A stretch of DNA of 64,000 nucleotides, from NCBI RefSeq assembly GCF_020618415.1, contig NZ_CP085345.1, positions 186,001 to 250,000 of the forward strand, given 5' to 3'. Positions 1 through 7,361 of the stretch are shown one piece after another (the stretch's first letter is position 1; every line of letters starts with the position of its first letter). Source of the stretch: Cupriavidus sp. MP-37 (GTDB lineage Bacteria > Pseudomonadota > Gammaproteobacteria > Burkholderiales > Burkholderiaceae). Below the pieces are notes generated by a model. That model saw only the letters and a program-made list of their open reading frames with translations, ran no database searches and was not told where the DNA came from. The translations under genes were made by a program, and so were the position numbers.

Positions 1-2
1 GC

Positions 3-1400
3 GATCGGGTGCCGGCGTTGCGCGGCCTTGCCACGCAGTTGAATACGGCGCGCGGCACTGTCGAACTGGCGTATACGATCCTGGTCGACGAGGGCTACCT
101 GCAGATGCGGGGCGCTGCCGGCACCTTTGTATCTCCTTCACTGTCGGCCTCGCAGATGCAGGCCATAGCCGCGGGCGGCCGCCGTGATGCCGCCGATGCG
201 TTGACCAGCGATAAAGAAAAGGCGCCTTATGCATCACCCGAACCAACGAAAGCACGCCAGCGCGCGATCGCGGTGGCATTGAGCGGCGAGCCGCGGCCCT
301 TGCAGCCAGGGCTGCCGGCGCTTGACGCGTTTCCGCGCAAGATCTGGAGCCGGATCGTTTCGCGGCATGCGCGCGGTGGCGGACCCGCGATGCTCGCCTA
401 TCCGGAGCCGGTGGGCTATTTGCCGCTGCGCCAACATATCGCGACCTATCTTGGCCTGTCGCGTGGCGTCACATGCCTGCCCCATCAGGTGTTCATTACC
501 AGTGGCTATCGCGCGACGCTCGAACTGGTATTGCGCAGTCTCGCGAGCCCCGGCGATCGCATGTGGTTCGAGGACCCCGGTTATCTGCTTGCACGCAACT
601 TCCTGGCCGAGACCGGCGTCCAGCTCGTACCGGTGCCAGTCGATGCAGAAGGCATCAATGTCGAACGCGGCATCGAACGCGAACCGGAGGCCCGCTTCGC
701 GCTCGTCACGCCATCGCATCAGAGCCCCCTCGGAAACACGCTTTCGCTCGCCAGGCGCATGGCGTTGCTGACGTGGGCAGAGGCAGCGTCTCGCTGGATC
801 ATCGAAGATGACTACGACAGCGAGTTCCGCTACCTGGGCCGGCCCTTGCCGGCCTTGAAAAGCCTCGACCGGCATGATCGCGTGCTCTATTGCGGCACCT
901 TCAGCAAGGTGATGTTCCCCGGTCTTCGGCTGGCATACACCGTGGTGCCCGAGCGCGCCGTCGAGCGGGTTGAACGGGTGGCGTGCAGCATGAATACCGG
1001 CGCGCCCACGCTGTTTCAGGCGGCGTTGGCGGATTTCATTGAACAGGGGCATTTTGCGCGGCATGTGAAACGGATGCGCACGCTATATGGACAGCGGCGC
1101 GTGTTGATTGCGCAAGCGCTGAAGCAGGCGTTTGGAGACCGGTTGACCGTCGAATTGCCACCCGGCGGAATCCAGTTCGCGGTGCAATTCGCCGAATCCG
1201 CCGACGGTCCGGTCGACGATGTCGTAGTCGCCGCGCGCGCCCGTCAGGCGGGGCTGGCGGTACTGCCGCTTTCGAACTGGTATGCCCACGGCCGTATGAG
1301 CGACACGCCGCGTGGCCTGGTGCTGGGTTTCGCGAACATCGCCGATACAGACGAAGCGAACCGTCTCGCGCGTACGCTGCGGGCATGCCTGGATGGCTGA
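3..1400 (+). CDS. PdxR/MocR-like regulator (GntR HTH + aminotransferase fold), 5' truncated by window
   Basis: This is a transcription regulator that joins a GntR-type winged helix to a class I aminotransferase-like, PLP-binding domain; relatives sense PLP or amino-compound metabolites and often control a divergent gene. The frame is open to the left edge, and the first visible residues already belong to the middle of the winged helix (ATQLNTARGTVELAYTILVD), so the true start lies outside the window. The aminotransferase fold fills the remaining roughly 400 residues. It includes the PLP-lysine motif GTFSKVMFPGLRLAY near visible residue 300 and the EDDYDSEFRY stretch typical of MocR proteins. 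The target gene is not in the window. Confidence 0.9.
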   Translation, partial: DRVPALRGLATQLNTARGTVELAYTILVDEGYLQMRGAAGTFVSPSLSASQMQAIAAGGRRDAADALTSDKEKAPYASPEPTKARQRAIAVALSGEPRPLQPGLPALDAFPRKIWSRIVSRHARGGGPAMLAYPEPVGYLPLRQHIATYLGLSRGVTCLPHQVFITSGYRATLELVLRSLASPGDRMWFEDPGYLLARNFLAETGVQLVPVPVDAEGINVERGIEREPEARFALVTPSHQSPLGNTLSLARRMALLTWAEAASRWIIEDDYDSEFRYLGRPLPALKSLDRHDRVLYCGTFSKVMFPGLRLAYTVVPERAVERVERVACSMNTGAPTLFQAALADFIEQGHFARHVKRMRTLYGQRRVLIAQALKQAFGDRLTVELPPGGIQFAVQFAESADGPVDDVVVAARARQAGLAVLPLSNWYAHGRMSDTPRGLVLGFANIADTDEANRLARTLRACLDG

Positions 1401-1635
1401 CGCGCGACGCGCGCAGCCAGCGCCGCCACAGTACCGCCACCGACCTCAATGGAGACTCGCCCCCGACGTAGCGGCCGCTATCGTGTGTAAAGCGGCCTCT
1501 GCCTGCCGGTGCGGACGGCTTTTGCGTTCATGCAGTGGCCTCGCCCATCAGTCGTCCACGCATCATCCATAGGTTGCTCAGGGGCGAACAGCGTATGCAA
1601 CTGCTGCGTGTTCCTCATCGGCCGCGATGGCATCT

Positions 1636-2268
1636 TTAGATGCCACCGTGCGCCGCGATGAACATGGCGACCGCCGACCGGCAATAGGATTCGATTTCGT
1701 TGTCGTCCGCTGCTCTCGTCTCGTCGAAGCGCACGATAAGCAGGAGATCGGATCCTTTGAAAAGCGCGGCAAACAAGCGGGCGGACTGGCGCCCATCGGG
1801 TACGTTCAGAATCGCTTTCGCGTGCAACCGACGCAACACCGCCTCGATTTGGGCGATGACATGGGCGGGCCCTGCTTCGTAATGGAGCTTGCTTAACGAC
1901 TTCTGGTTCGTCTTGTCGGCCAAAACCATGGCTTCGACACTGCGGACGTCCGGGCTCAACAGCGTGCGAAGCAGAGATGACCCCACCGCCATGAGCTGGT
2001 CTTCGGCCGACCCGTCGACGCCTTCAAAAAGAGCCTGCGGTGCAAACTGCTCGCAGCGGGACGTCATGGCCGCGCTGAACAGCGCCTCCTTGTTCTCGAA
2101 GTGCCGATAAATGCTTAGCTTGGATATCTTCGCCCGCTGGGCGACCTTGTCCATGGTCGTCGCTTGAAAACCCAGTTCCACGAAGAGTTCGCAGGCGGTG
2201 TCGACTATCGTTTGGCGAAGCGCCTCGTTGGCGGGCCGACCGCGCCGGCTCTGGCTGTTTTCGGTCAC
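1636..2268 (-). CDS. TetR family transcriptional regulator
   Basis: A 210-residue TetR/AcrR-type repressor. After a short basic N-terminus (RRGRPANEALRQ), the helix-turn-helix spans about residues 30-65, with TTMDKVAQRAKISKLSIYRH and the usual YRHFENKEALF signature. The C-terminal helical part would bind an unknown ligand. The start codon is GTG with only a weak GGA upstream. It is divergent from the flavin reductase at 2547, and a perfect inverted repeat lies between them, so it probably represses that gene and itself. Ligand and physiological role cannot be read from the sequence. Confidence 0.9.
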   Translation of the reverse strand: MTENSQSRRGRPANEALRQTIVDTACELFVELGFQATTMDKVAQRAKISKLSIYRHFENKEALFSAAMTSRCEQFAPQALFEGVDGSAEDQLMAVGSSLLRTLLSPDVRSVEAMVLADKTNQKSLSKLHYEAGPAHVIAQIEAVLRRLHAKAILNVPDGRQSARLFAALFKGSDLLLIVRFDETRAADDNEIESYCRSAVAMFIAAHGGI

Positions 2269-2282
2269 GTCAATTCCAGTAC

Positions 2283-2312
2283 TTGACAGTATTCAAATTA
2301 TTGTACTACGAT
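2283..2312 (+). promoter_or_regulatory. Candidate sigma70 promoter for the flavin reductase
   Basis: TTGACA at 2283-2288 is followed 18 bases later by TACGAT at 2307-2312. The -35 element is a perfect consensus match and the -10 matches four of six bases. It points toward the reductase at 2547, giving a long leader of about 220 bases. The start of the divergent tetR lies only 15 bases to the left, so tetR transcription must begin within the same short stretch. Confidence 0.5.
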
Positions 2313-2328
2313 ACCGCGGAGTATCGTA
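2307..2328. promoter_or_regulatory. Perfect inverted repeat, probable TetR operator
   Basis: TACGATAC at 2307-2314 and GTATCGTA at 2321-2328 form perfect 8-bp arms around six bases. The repeat overlaps the -10 hexamer of the rightward promoter. It sits about where the -35 of a leftward tetR promoter would fall, with TACAAT on the minus strand at 2305-2300 as its -10. This layout suits a repressor that controls both genes. Confidence 0.6.
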
Positions 2329-2546
2329 AATGTGCAAGCCAAGGGTAGGTTCCAACCGATTGTCCAAATCAGCTTTCCCCTGGCCGGCGATAACGAATGC
2401 GGCATTGTCCGGCCGGTCAATAGCCATGGGCAAACATCCCGCCAATGCCGAAGCCTTGCGCGCTGACCGTCTCAAGCGCTTATCTCCGGACGTTCTTGCG
2501 CACTAGGCCCAGTCACTTCTCCATCTACAACACGGAGCCCAGCACC

Positions 2547-3440
2547 ATGAATGACGTCATCATCATCGGCGGCAGCTTTGCCGGCCTCGCCGCCGCCCTG
2601 CAGCTCGGCCGTGCCCGCCGCAAGGTCACCGTTCTCGATACCGGCCGGCCGCGCAACCGCTTTGCCGGCCACTCGCATGGCCTGCTCGGCCACGATCACA
2701 AGCCGCCGCTGGACATCCTGGTCGAGGCGCGGCAGCAGCTCACGCGCTATCCAACGATCAGGCTGGTCAATGCTCGAGCCGAGAGCGTGTCTGGCGCCAT
2801 CGACGATTTCTGCGTCGTCACTGACGATAACCAAAGCCTAGGGGCGCGCCGCCTGATCCTGAGCTATGGCGTCGCCGACCAGATGCCTGATATTCCAGGC
2901 TTTGCCGAAAGCTGGGGCACGTCCATCGTGCCCTGCCCCTATTGCGACGGCTTTGAAGTCGCCGGCCAGCATTGGGGCCTCGTCTGGTCCGGCCCACAAT
3001 CGCACCAGTCTGCCAGGCTGTTCCGCGATTGGACTGACAAGTTGACTGTCTTCGCCGATGGTCATGACATTGCGGCCGATATCCAGGCCGATCTGGCGCG
3101 CCGCAATATACCTGTCGTCGATGGCCGGATCGTCGAGATCGCCCATCACAAGGGCCACATCACCACGGTCAATCTCGATACCCGCCGCAATGTCGCGGTC
3201 GACATCCTGTTCGCCCATCCGCGCAACCAACCGTCAGCAAGCCTGCATGAATCACTGGGCCTTGCCACGGTCGATACGCCCACTGGCATCGTTCTCAAAG
3301 TCGACGAGCGCCGCCAAACCAGCATCCCCGGCATCTACGCCGCTGGCGACCTCGCCACGCCCTTCTTGCCCTCGGTCACCCAGGCCTCATCGCAGGGCGC
3401 TATGGCCGGTATCTTCGCCCAGCAGTCGATGGTTACTTAA
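2547..3440 (+). CDS. Thioredoxin-reductase-like FAD/NAD(P) oxidoreductase with CPYC motif
   Basis: A 297-residue flavoprotein of the thioredoxin-reductase-like group. The N-terminal FAD-binding Rossmann motif is IIIGGSFAGLAAALQ (about residues 5-19), the redox-active pair is Cys130-Pro-Tyr-Cys133, and the C-terminal FAD motif is GIYAAGDLATP. The start is the ATG before NDVIIIGG; the frame is open further upstream but without family-like sequence. The second dinucleotide-binding motif is weak (WGLVWSGPQS instead of GxGxxA), so NAD(P)H use is less certain than the FAD site. Its substrate is unknown. It is probably controlled by the divergent TetR protein, perhaps as a detoxification enzyme. Confidence 0.85.
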   Translation: MNDVIIIGGSFAGLAAALQLGRARRKVTVLDTGRPRNRFAGHSHGLLGHDHKPPLDILVEARQQLTRYPTIRLVNARAESVSGAIDDFCVVTDDNQSLGARRLILSYGVADQMPDIPGFAESWGTSIVPCPYCDGFEVAGQHWGLVWSGPQSHQSARLFRDWTDKLTVFADGHDIAADIQADLARRNIPVVDGRIVEIAHHKGHITTVNLDTRRNVAVDILFAHPRNQPSASLHESLGLATVDTPTGIVLKVDERRQTSIPGIYAAGDLATPFLPSVTQASSQGAMAGIFAQQSMVT

Positions 3441-3730
3441 GAGCAAGGATTCCTTTCTCCCGTTGCGTCGTCGCCTTCGAAAAGGTTGGCGTAGATCGGC
3501 GCGGTGAAGGACGGATCGTCGGGTCAAGGAGATGGCATGGCAGAGCCAAGTGCCGCTCAGGTCGGTGACTGGAATGGTCAAAGCGAGGCGGAAGGGTTAA
3601 GTCACGAGGCGAGGGACAGGGACTCTCAGGTCCTGGCGCCATATGAAGTTGGACGAAGTAATTCCCTGTGCCAAACATTAAGCGCGTATGCTGGGGTTGC
3701 CAACCGGCAAGCGACACAACAGGAGTTCTC

Positions 3731-3868
3731 ATGGCAAAAAGCCAACTACGCGGCAACCGCGAAGCGAAAAAGCCAAAGCAACCCAAGAAGCCTTTCGCAC
3801 CGACAACTCCGTTCAGCACGGTTCAGTCGCGGGTCCGGACCGACGGTCTCGCCAAGAGGAAGTCGTAA
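3731..3868 (+). CDS. Small basic protein of unknown function (45 aa)
   Basis: A 45-residue, very lysine/arginine-rich protein beginning MAKSQLRGNREAKKPKQPKK. Short basic proteins with this opening occur widely in Burkholderiales genomes and have no assigned role. An AGGAG Shine-Dalgarno at 3721-3725 lies five bases before the ATG, which decides this frame over two longer overlapping ones. The composition suggests nucleic-acid binding, but no domain can be recognised. It stands alone upstream of another small orphan gene. Confidence 0.6.
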   Translation: MAKSQLRGNREAKKPKQPKKPFAPTTPFSTVQSRVRTDGLAKRKS

Positions 3869-3953
3869 GCCGGGCAAGTGCCCGGCAAGTCGCGATATCA
3901 CCCAAGGGGATGCCTCTTCATTCAACGCAAGCCGACCGATAGGGAGGCGCACC

Positions 3954-4271
3954 ATGATCCACCCTGACACAAGCCCGACGTTCCGAGGCCTGCCACTTAC
4001 CGCAGAGCAAGACTCGGAGGTTCGCCACTATCAGAACAGGAAAACGAGGCTCGGCAAGCCGTGGGATACCCCGGAACTTCGCGGGATCCTCGAAGACATG
4101 TTGCTGCCGCCCAGGACCGAGGATGGCGGTGTGGAAGATGTGCTTCTGGGACCGAACGCTGCCGCCGAACGTGCGGCAGCGTTCGTCGACGAGGCCATGG
4201 AACCGATTGAAGCATACGAAGATTGGAACACCGCCATGGAGATCGAGGGGATGAAAGGCGAAGCGCGCTAA
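3954..4271 (+). CDS. Hypothetical protein (105 aa)
   Basis: I do not recognise this family. The 105-residue product is acidic (many Glu/Asp in the second half, e.g. EPIEAYEDWNTAMEIEG) and has no signal peptide or membrane segment. The ATG at 3954 follows an AGGGAGGCGC ribosome-binding site, which is much better than any upstream start in the same open frame. It is convergent with the transglutaminase-like gene, and only six bases separate their ends. Confidence 0.55.
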   Translation: MIHPDTSPTFRGLPLTAEQDSEVRHYQNRKTRLGKPWDTPELRGILEDMLLPPRTEDGGVEDVLLGPNAAAERAAAFVDEAMEPIEAYEDWNTAMEIEGMKGEAR

Positions 4272-4277
4272 TGCCGG

Positions 4278-5135
4278 TTACCAGGTAGAGATGGCGCTTG
4301 TCGTTGCGAGCGGCAGGTCAATCCCGGCAGCTGGGTCGGCCATTGGCTGGATCTCGATAAAGGGCCGCTTCGACTCGACCTTGCCGAATATCGCGGCAAA
4401 CGGAATGTCGGCGGCATCCCGGCCGGTGCCGATTCGCAGCAGACCGGTCGGAATGGACACACCCGAGGGATCGAGCAGGTACCATCCGCCTGACAAGAAC
4501 ACCTCGACCACCGCGTGAAAGTCCGGCGCGCCCAAGGCGGGATCCGCACCATAGTCCACGCTGCTGGACATACGGGCAGGAATACTCAGGGCGCGGCAGA
4601 TCGCGATCATCAAATGGGAGAAATCCCGGCATACGCCGGTGCGCTCGACGATCGTATCGATCGCCGAGGTTCGCTCGTTGGTGGATCGCGAAAGGAAGCG
4701 CACATGGTTGCGCACCCACTCTCGGATCGCATACACGCGCGAATAGCCGGGATGCATGCCGCCAAACTCGCGCATCGCGAACTCCATCATGCGATCGGAT
4801 TCGCAATACCGGCTCGGCGCCAAGTACGACAGTACCTCGAAGGGAAGTTCGGCCACCGGTACCTCGGTTAGCGACATGCCATCGTCGAGCCGATGATCGA
4901 TATCCACTACAGCTTCATAGCGGATGGCCAGTGGGCCCCTGTTCGCACGTATTCTGAGCAGGCGGTTGCAAAGTGTGTCCGTGTGGCGAGCGGCGTGAAA
5001 CGGTGGCGTGAGCGCCAGACGCTCGGAGACAACGGACTGTCTTGCAGTTTTCGCGGCTTCTACAATCAGAAGAAAGTCTGCCGTGGGATCCAGGATCTCA
5101 TAGGACAGGTTCACCGAGTACCGAAGGCGGTTCAT
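4278..5135 (-). CDS. Transglutaminase-like cysteine peptidase family protein
   Basis: A 285-residue protein with a transglutaminase-like core. The catalytic triad is visible as Cys169 in ERTGVCRDFSHL, His207 in PDFHAVVEV and Asp222 in YLLDPSG. The preceding half carries the beta-rich N-terminal domain common in these proteins. The ATG at 5135 is preceded by AGAAGG; an open extension to 5198 lacks a comparable site and family-like sequence. No signal peptide is seen, so it is probably cytoplasmic. Relatives are predicted peptidases or cross-linkers with unknown substrates. Confidence 0.85.
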   Translation of the reverse strand: MNRLRYSVNLSYEILDPTADFLLIVEAAKTARQSVVSERLALTPPFHAARHTDTLCNRLLRIRANRGPLAIRYEAVVDIDHRLDDGMSLTEVPVAELPFEVLSYLAPSRYCESDRMMEFAMREFGGMHPGYSRVYAIREWVRNHVRFLSRSTNERTSAIDTIVERTGVCRDFSHLMIAICRALSIPARMSSSVDYGADPALGAPDFHAVVEVFLSGGWYLLDPSGVSIPTGLLRIGTGRDAADIPFAAIFGKVESKRPFIEIQPMADPAAGIDLPLATTSAISTW

Positions 5136-5417
5136 TTCTGACCTTCTGTCGACATGGAGGAGACGGCGTCGGCCGCGGGAACGGCTCTGGCCATCCAATT
5201 CAGTGTAGCGTCAGAAGCGGACGAGCGGTCCGCGCGAGCAGGCACGGCAGGTGCGAAGACGCAGCGCCTGCCTGACCAATTTGTAAGCGGGTCAGGGCGG
5301 TGTGCAGCCTAATCGGCAGGAGCCTATGGTTCGATCCTGCTGCTCCGGACTCAGATCAGCCTTGATTCCTGCTGGGTAGAGCATTACGTTGACAAATTCA
5401 CTGCAGGAATATTGAAG

Positions 5418-5660
5418 ATGGCTATGGAGCGCGTGACCAATTATCGTGGGTTCGATATCCATGTCGATCTCCATATGGTATCCAAGGACATGTTTGATAT
5501 CTGGTTCCAGGTCGAGGGACCCATGAGGCCGCCGGGCGTCGCGGCGATTGGCAAGCGAATCAAAGTCTTTGGCGGGCCGTATTCCAGACGTTGGGCTTAC
5601 CTCGTGGCGGAGCTGGCAGGGCGCGCCGCCGTGGACGTTATTCTTGGACCGGCTGAATGA
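5418..5660 (+). CDS. Hypothetical protein (80 aa)
   Basis: A short protein beginning MAMERVTNYRGFDIHVDLH and ending in a helix (RRWAYLVAELAGRAAVDVIL). It resembles the many small uncharacterised Burkholderiales proteins that open with a YRGF/YKGH-type strand, but I cannot name a family. AGGA at 5405-5408 lies nine bases before the ATG at 5418, which favours it over the TTG at 5412. It stands alone between the transglutaminase-like gene and a LysR gene. Confidence 0.5.
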   Translation: MAMERVTNYRGFDIHVDLHMVSKDMFDIWFQVEGPMRPPGVAAIGKRIKVFGGPYSRRWAYLVAELAGRAAVDVILGPAE

Positions 5661-5816
5661 ACGGAGGCGGAGAGCGGAGGCCAGATATGCAGGGACGCGT
5701 CACGATCGGTCTCACCCAGTTGGTCGGAACGGCAGCGGCGCCCGCAGGCCAGGTAACGAAGCCTGAACCTCGATCAGCATTTGTCGCGCAGCGTCTAACG
5801 GGCCGGCGGTACGTAT

Positions 5817-5852
5817 GGGCGATCGAGTAGCGTACTACCTAACCGATCGCCC
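5817..5852. terminator. Hairpin between a small orphan gene and lysR
   Basis: GGGCGATCG at 5817-5825 pairs perfectly with CGATCGCCC at 5844-5852. It lies 14 bases past the stop of the leftward LysR gene and about 160 bases past the rightward orphan. The rightward side runs into a CCCTTTTACC stretch. It is a plausible bidirectional terminator, though without a long T run. Confidence 0.4.
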
Positions 5853-5865
5853 GCAGGCAGCCCTT

Positions 5866-6753
5866 TTACCCCCGCACCGCCACCTCCCGCAACCACTGCG
5901 CAAAGCTCCGGATCAACGCCTGCTTGGGGTTGTCGCCACGCCATACGATGTAGCAGTTGTGGCTGGCCGGAAAGCTGGCCGGCAGCGGCTGCACCAGCCG
6001 ACCCGCAGCGATGGCCTCACGCGCCAGCAGGGCGCGCGTTAGCGCCAGTCCCATCCCATTGGCCGCGGCTTCGATCAGCAGTGCGCGGCAGTCGAAGACG
6101 ATGCCGTCTTCGGGCTCTTCCAATACCACGCCGGCGGCGGCGCCCCACTGCGACCAGCGGAAGCGTGCGTGCCGCAGCCGCGGCAGGTGCGCGGCGTCGG
6201 CCGCGGTCATGCCGGCGTGCCGCTGGGCGAAGCCGGGGCTGCAGACCACGATGATGTCGTCGTCGAGCAGCTTCAGGCATTGATAGCCGGTGAAGGGCGC
6301 GGGGCCGTAGCGCAGGCTGACGTCGAGGTCCGATCGGGCGAAGTCGGGATCCTCCGTGCTGGCGGCGATGGACAGGTCCAGGCCAGGCAGCGCCTCGCGC
6401 AGCCGTGGCAGCTTGGGCACCAGCCAGGCGCCGGCCAGTTCCGGGCTGACATTGACGTGCAGCGACTGCCGTTCGCGCGCGCGCCGCTCGGCCGCGCCGG
6501 CCAGCGACAGTTCCACCGCGCGCAGGGCGCGGTCGAGGTCGTCGGCCAGTTCGCGGCCGGTGGCGGTCAGCTCCAGTTGCCGGCCGGCGCGCAGGAACAG
6601 GGTGCAGCCAAGCTGTGACTCCAGCGCACGGATATGCCGGCTGATGGCGCCATGCGTCACGCACAGCGCATCGGCGGCGCGCGTCATGCTGCCCGTGCGC
6701 GCGGTGGCGGCAAAGGCCTGGAGCACTTGCATCGAGGGGAGCCTGCGGATCAT
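5866..6753 (-). CDS. LysR family regulator (GcvA-like)
   Basis: A 295-residue LysR-type regulator. The HTH occupies about residues 5-64, with TARTGSMTRAADALCVTHGA and ISRHIRALESQLGCTLFLR, followed by the effector-binding domain. The form MIRRLPSMQVLQAFAA with HGAISRHI is typical of the GcvA-like subgroup. It is divergent from the molybdenum hydroxylase pair, with 122 bases between the start codons, so it most likely controls iorAB. The inducer is unknown. Confidence 0.9.
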   Translation of the reverse strand: MIRRLPSMQVLQAFAATARTGSMTRAADALCVTHGAISRHIRALESQLGCTLFLRAGRQLELTATGRELADDLDRALRAVELSLAGAAERRARERQSLHVNVSPELAGAWLVPKLPRLREALPGLDLSIAASTEDPDFARSDLDVSLRYGPAPFTGYQCLKLLDDDIIVVCSPGFAQRHAGMTAADAAHLPRLRHARFRWSQWGAAAGVVLEEPEDGIVFDCRALLIEAAANGMGLALTRALLAREAIAAGRLVQPLPASFPASHNCYIVWRGDNPKQALIRSFAQWLREVAVRG

Positions 6754-6875
6754 GGCTGTGATCTTGCCTCACAGGTGATGGCAAAACAAGTCGATTGTCC
6801 TGCCATGCCGCGCGGCCGATACTGGCCCGCACCGAACCGGCCGCTGCGAAGCCGGTGCGCAACGAGGAGACCCCC

Positions 6876-7361
6876 ATGAAACTGCAGTTGAAGATCAACG
6901 GCAAGCGCCACGCCGTCGAGGCCGAACGCGACATGCCCCTGCTGTGGGTGCTGCGCGATTACCTGGGCTATACCGGCACCAAGTTCGGCTGCGGTGCCGG
7001 CCTGTGCGGCGCCTGCACCGTGCAGGTCGACGGCAAGGCGGTGCGCGCCTGCATCACGCCTGTCGGCAGCGTGGGGCGCGCCGACATCACCACCATCGAA
7101 GGATTGTCGGCCGACAATTCGCACCCGGTCCAGCGCGCGTGGATTGCCGAGCAGGTGCCGCAGTGCGGCTATTGCCAGTCGGGCATGATCATGGCCGCTT
7201 GCGCGTTGCTGAAGGACAACCCGTCGCCGCGGCCGGAGGAGATCCGCGCCGGCATCATCAACCTGTGCCGCTGCGGCACCTACCCGCGCGTGGAGCGCGC
7301 CATCCTGCGCGCCGCCACCGCGCTGAACGCCGGCGACGCAAAGGGGAGGGCGTCATCGTGA
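6876..7361 (+). CDS. iorA: (2Fe-2S) subunit of a xanthine-dehydrogenase-family molybdenum hydroxylase
   Basis: The small electron-transfer subunit (161 residues) of an isoquinoline 1-oxidoreductase-type enzyme. Both [2Fe-2S] sites are complete: Cys39, Cys44, Cys47 and Cys59 form the plant-ferredoxin type site, and Cys97, Cys100, Cys131 and Cys133 ([17 protein letters not shown]) form the helical site. The start is set by GAGGAGA just before the ATG. The stop overlaps the GTG of the large subunit by four bases, so the two are translationally coupled. No FAD subunit is adjacent, as in two-subunit Ior enzymes that pass electrons to another acceptor. The substrate is not established. Confidence 0.88.
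   Translation: MKLQLKINGKRHAVEAERDMPLLWVLRDYLGYTGTKFGCGAGLCGACTVQVDGKAVRACITPVGSVGRADITTIEGLSADNSHPVQRAWIAEQVPQCGYCQSGMIMAACALLKDNPSPRPEEIRAGIINLCRCGTYPRVERAILRAATALNAGDAKGRASS

Noticed and set aside
5320-5400. tRNA-like pieces: GGTTCGATCC near 5329 and CTGGGTAGAGCA near 5371
   Set aside because: The T-arm-like and D-arm-like pieces are in the wrong order and no acceptor stem or anticodon arm can be folded. I see no tRNA here.
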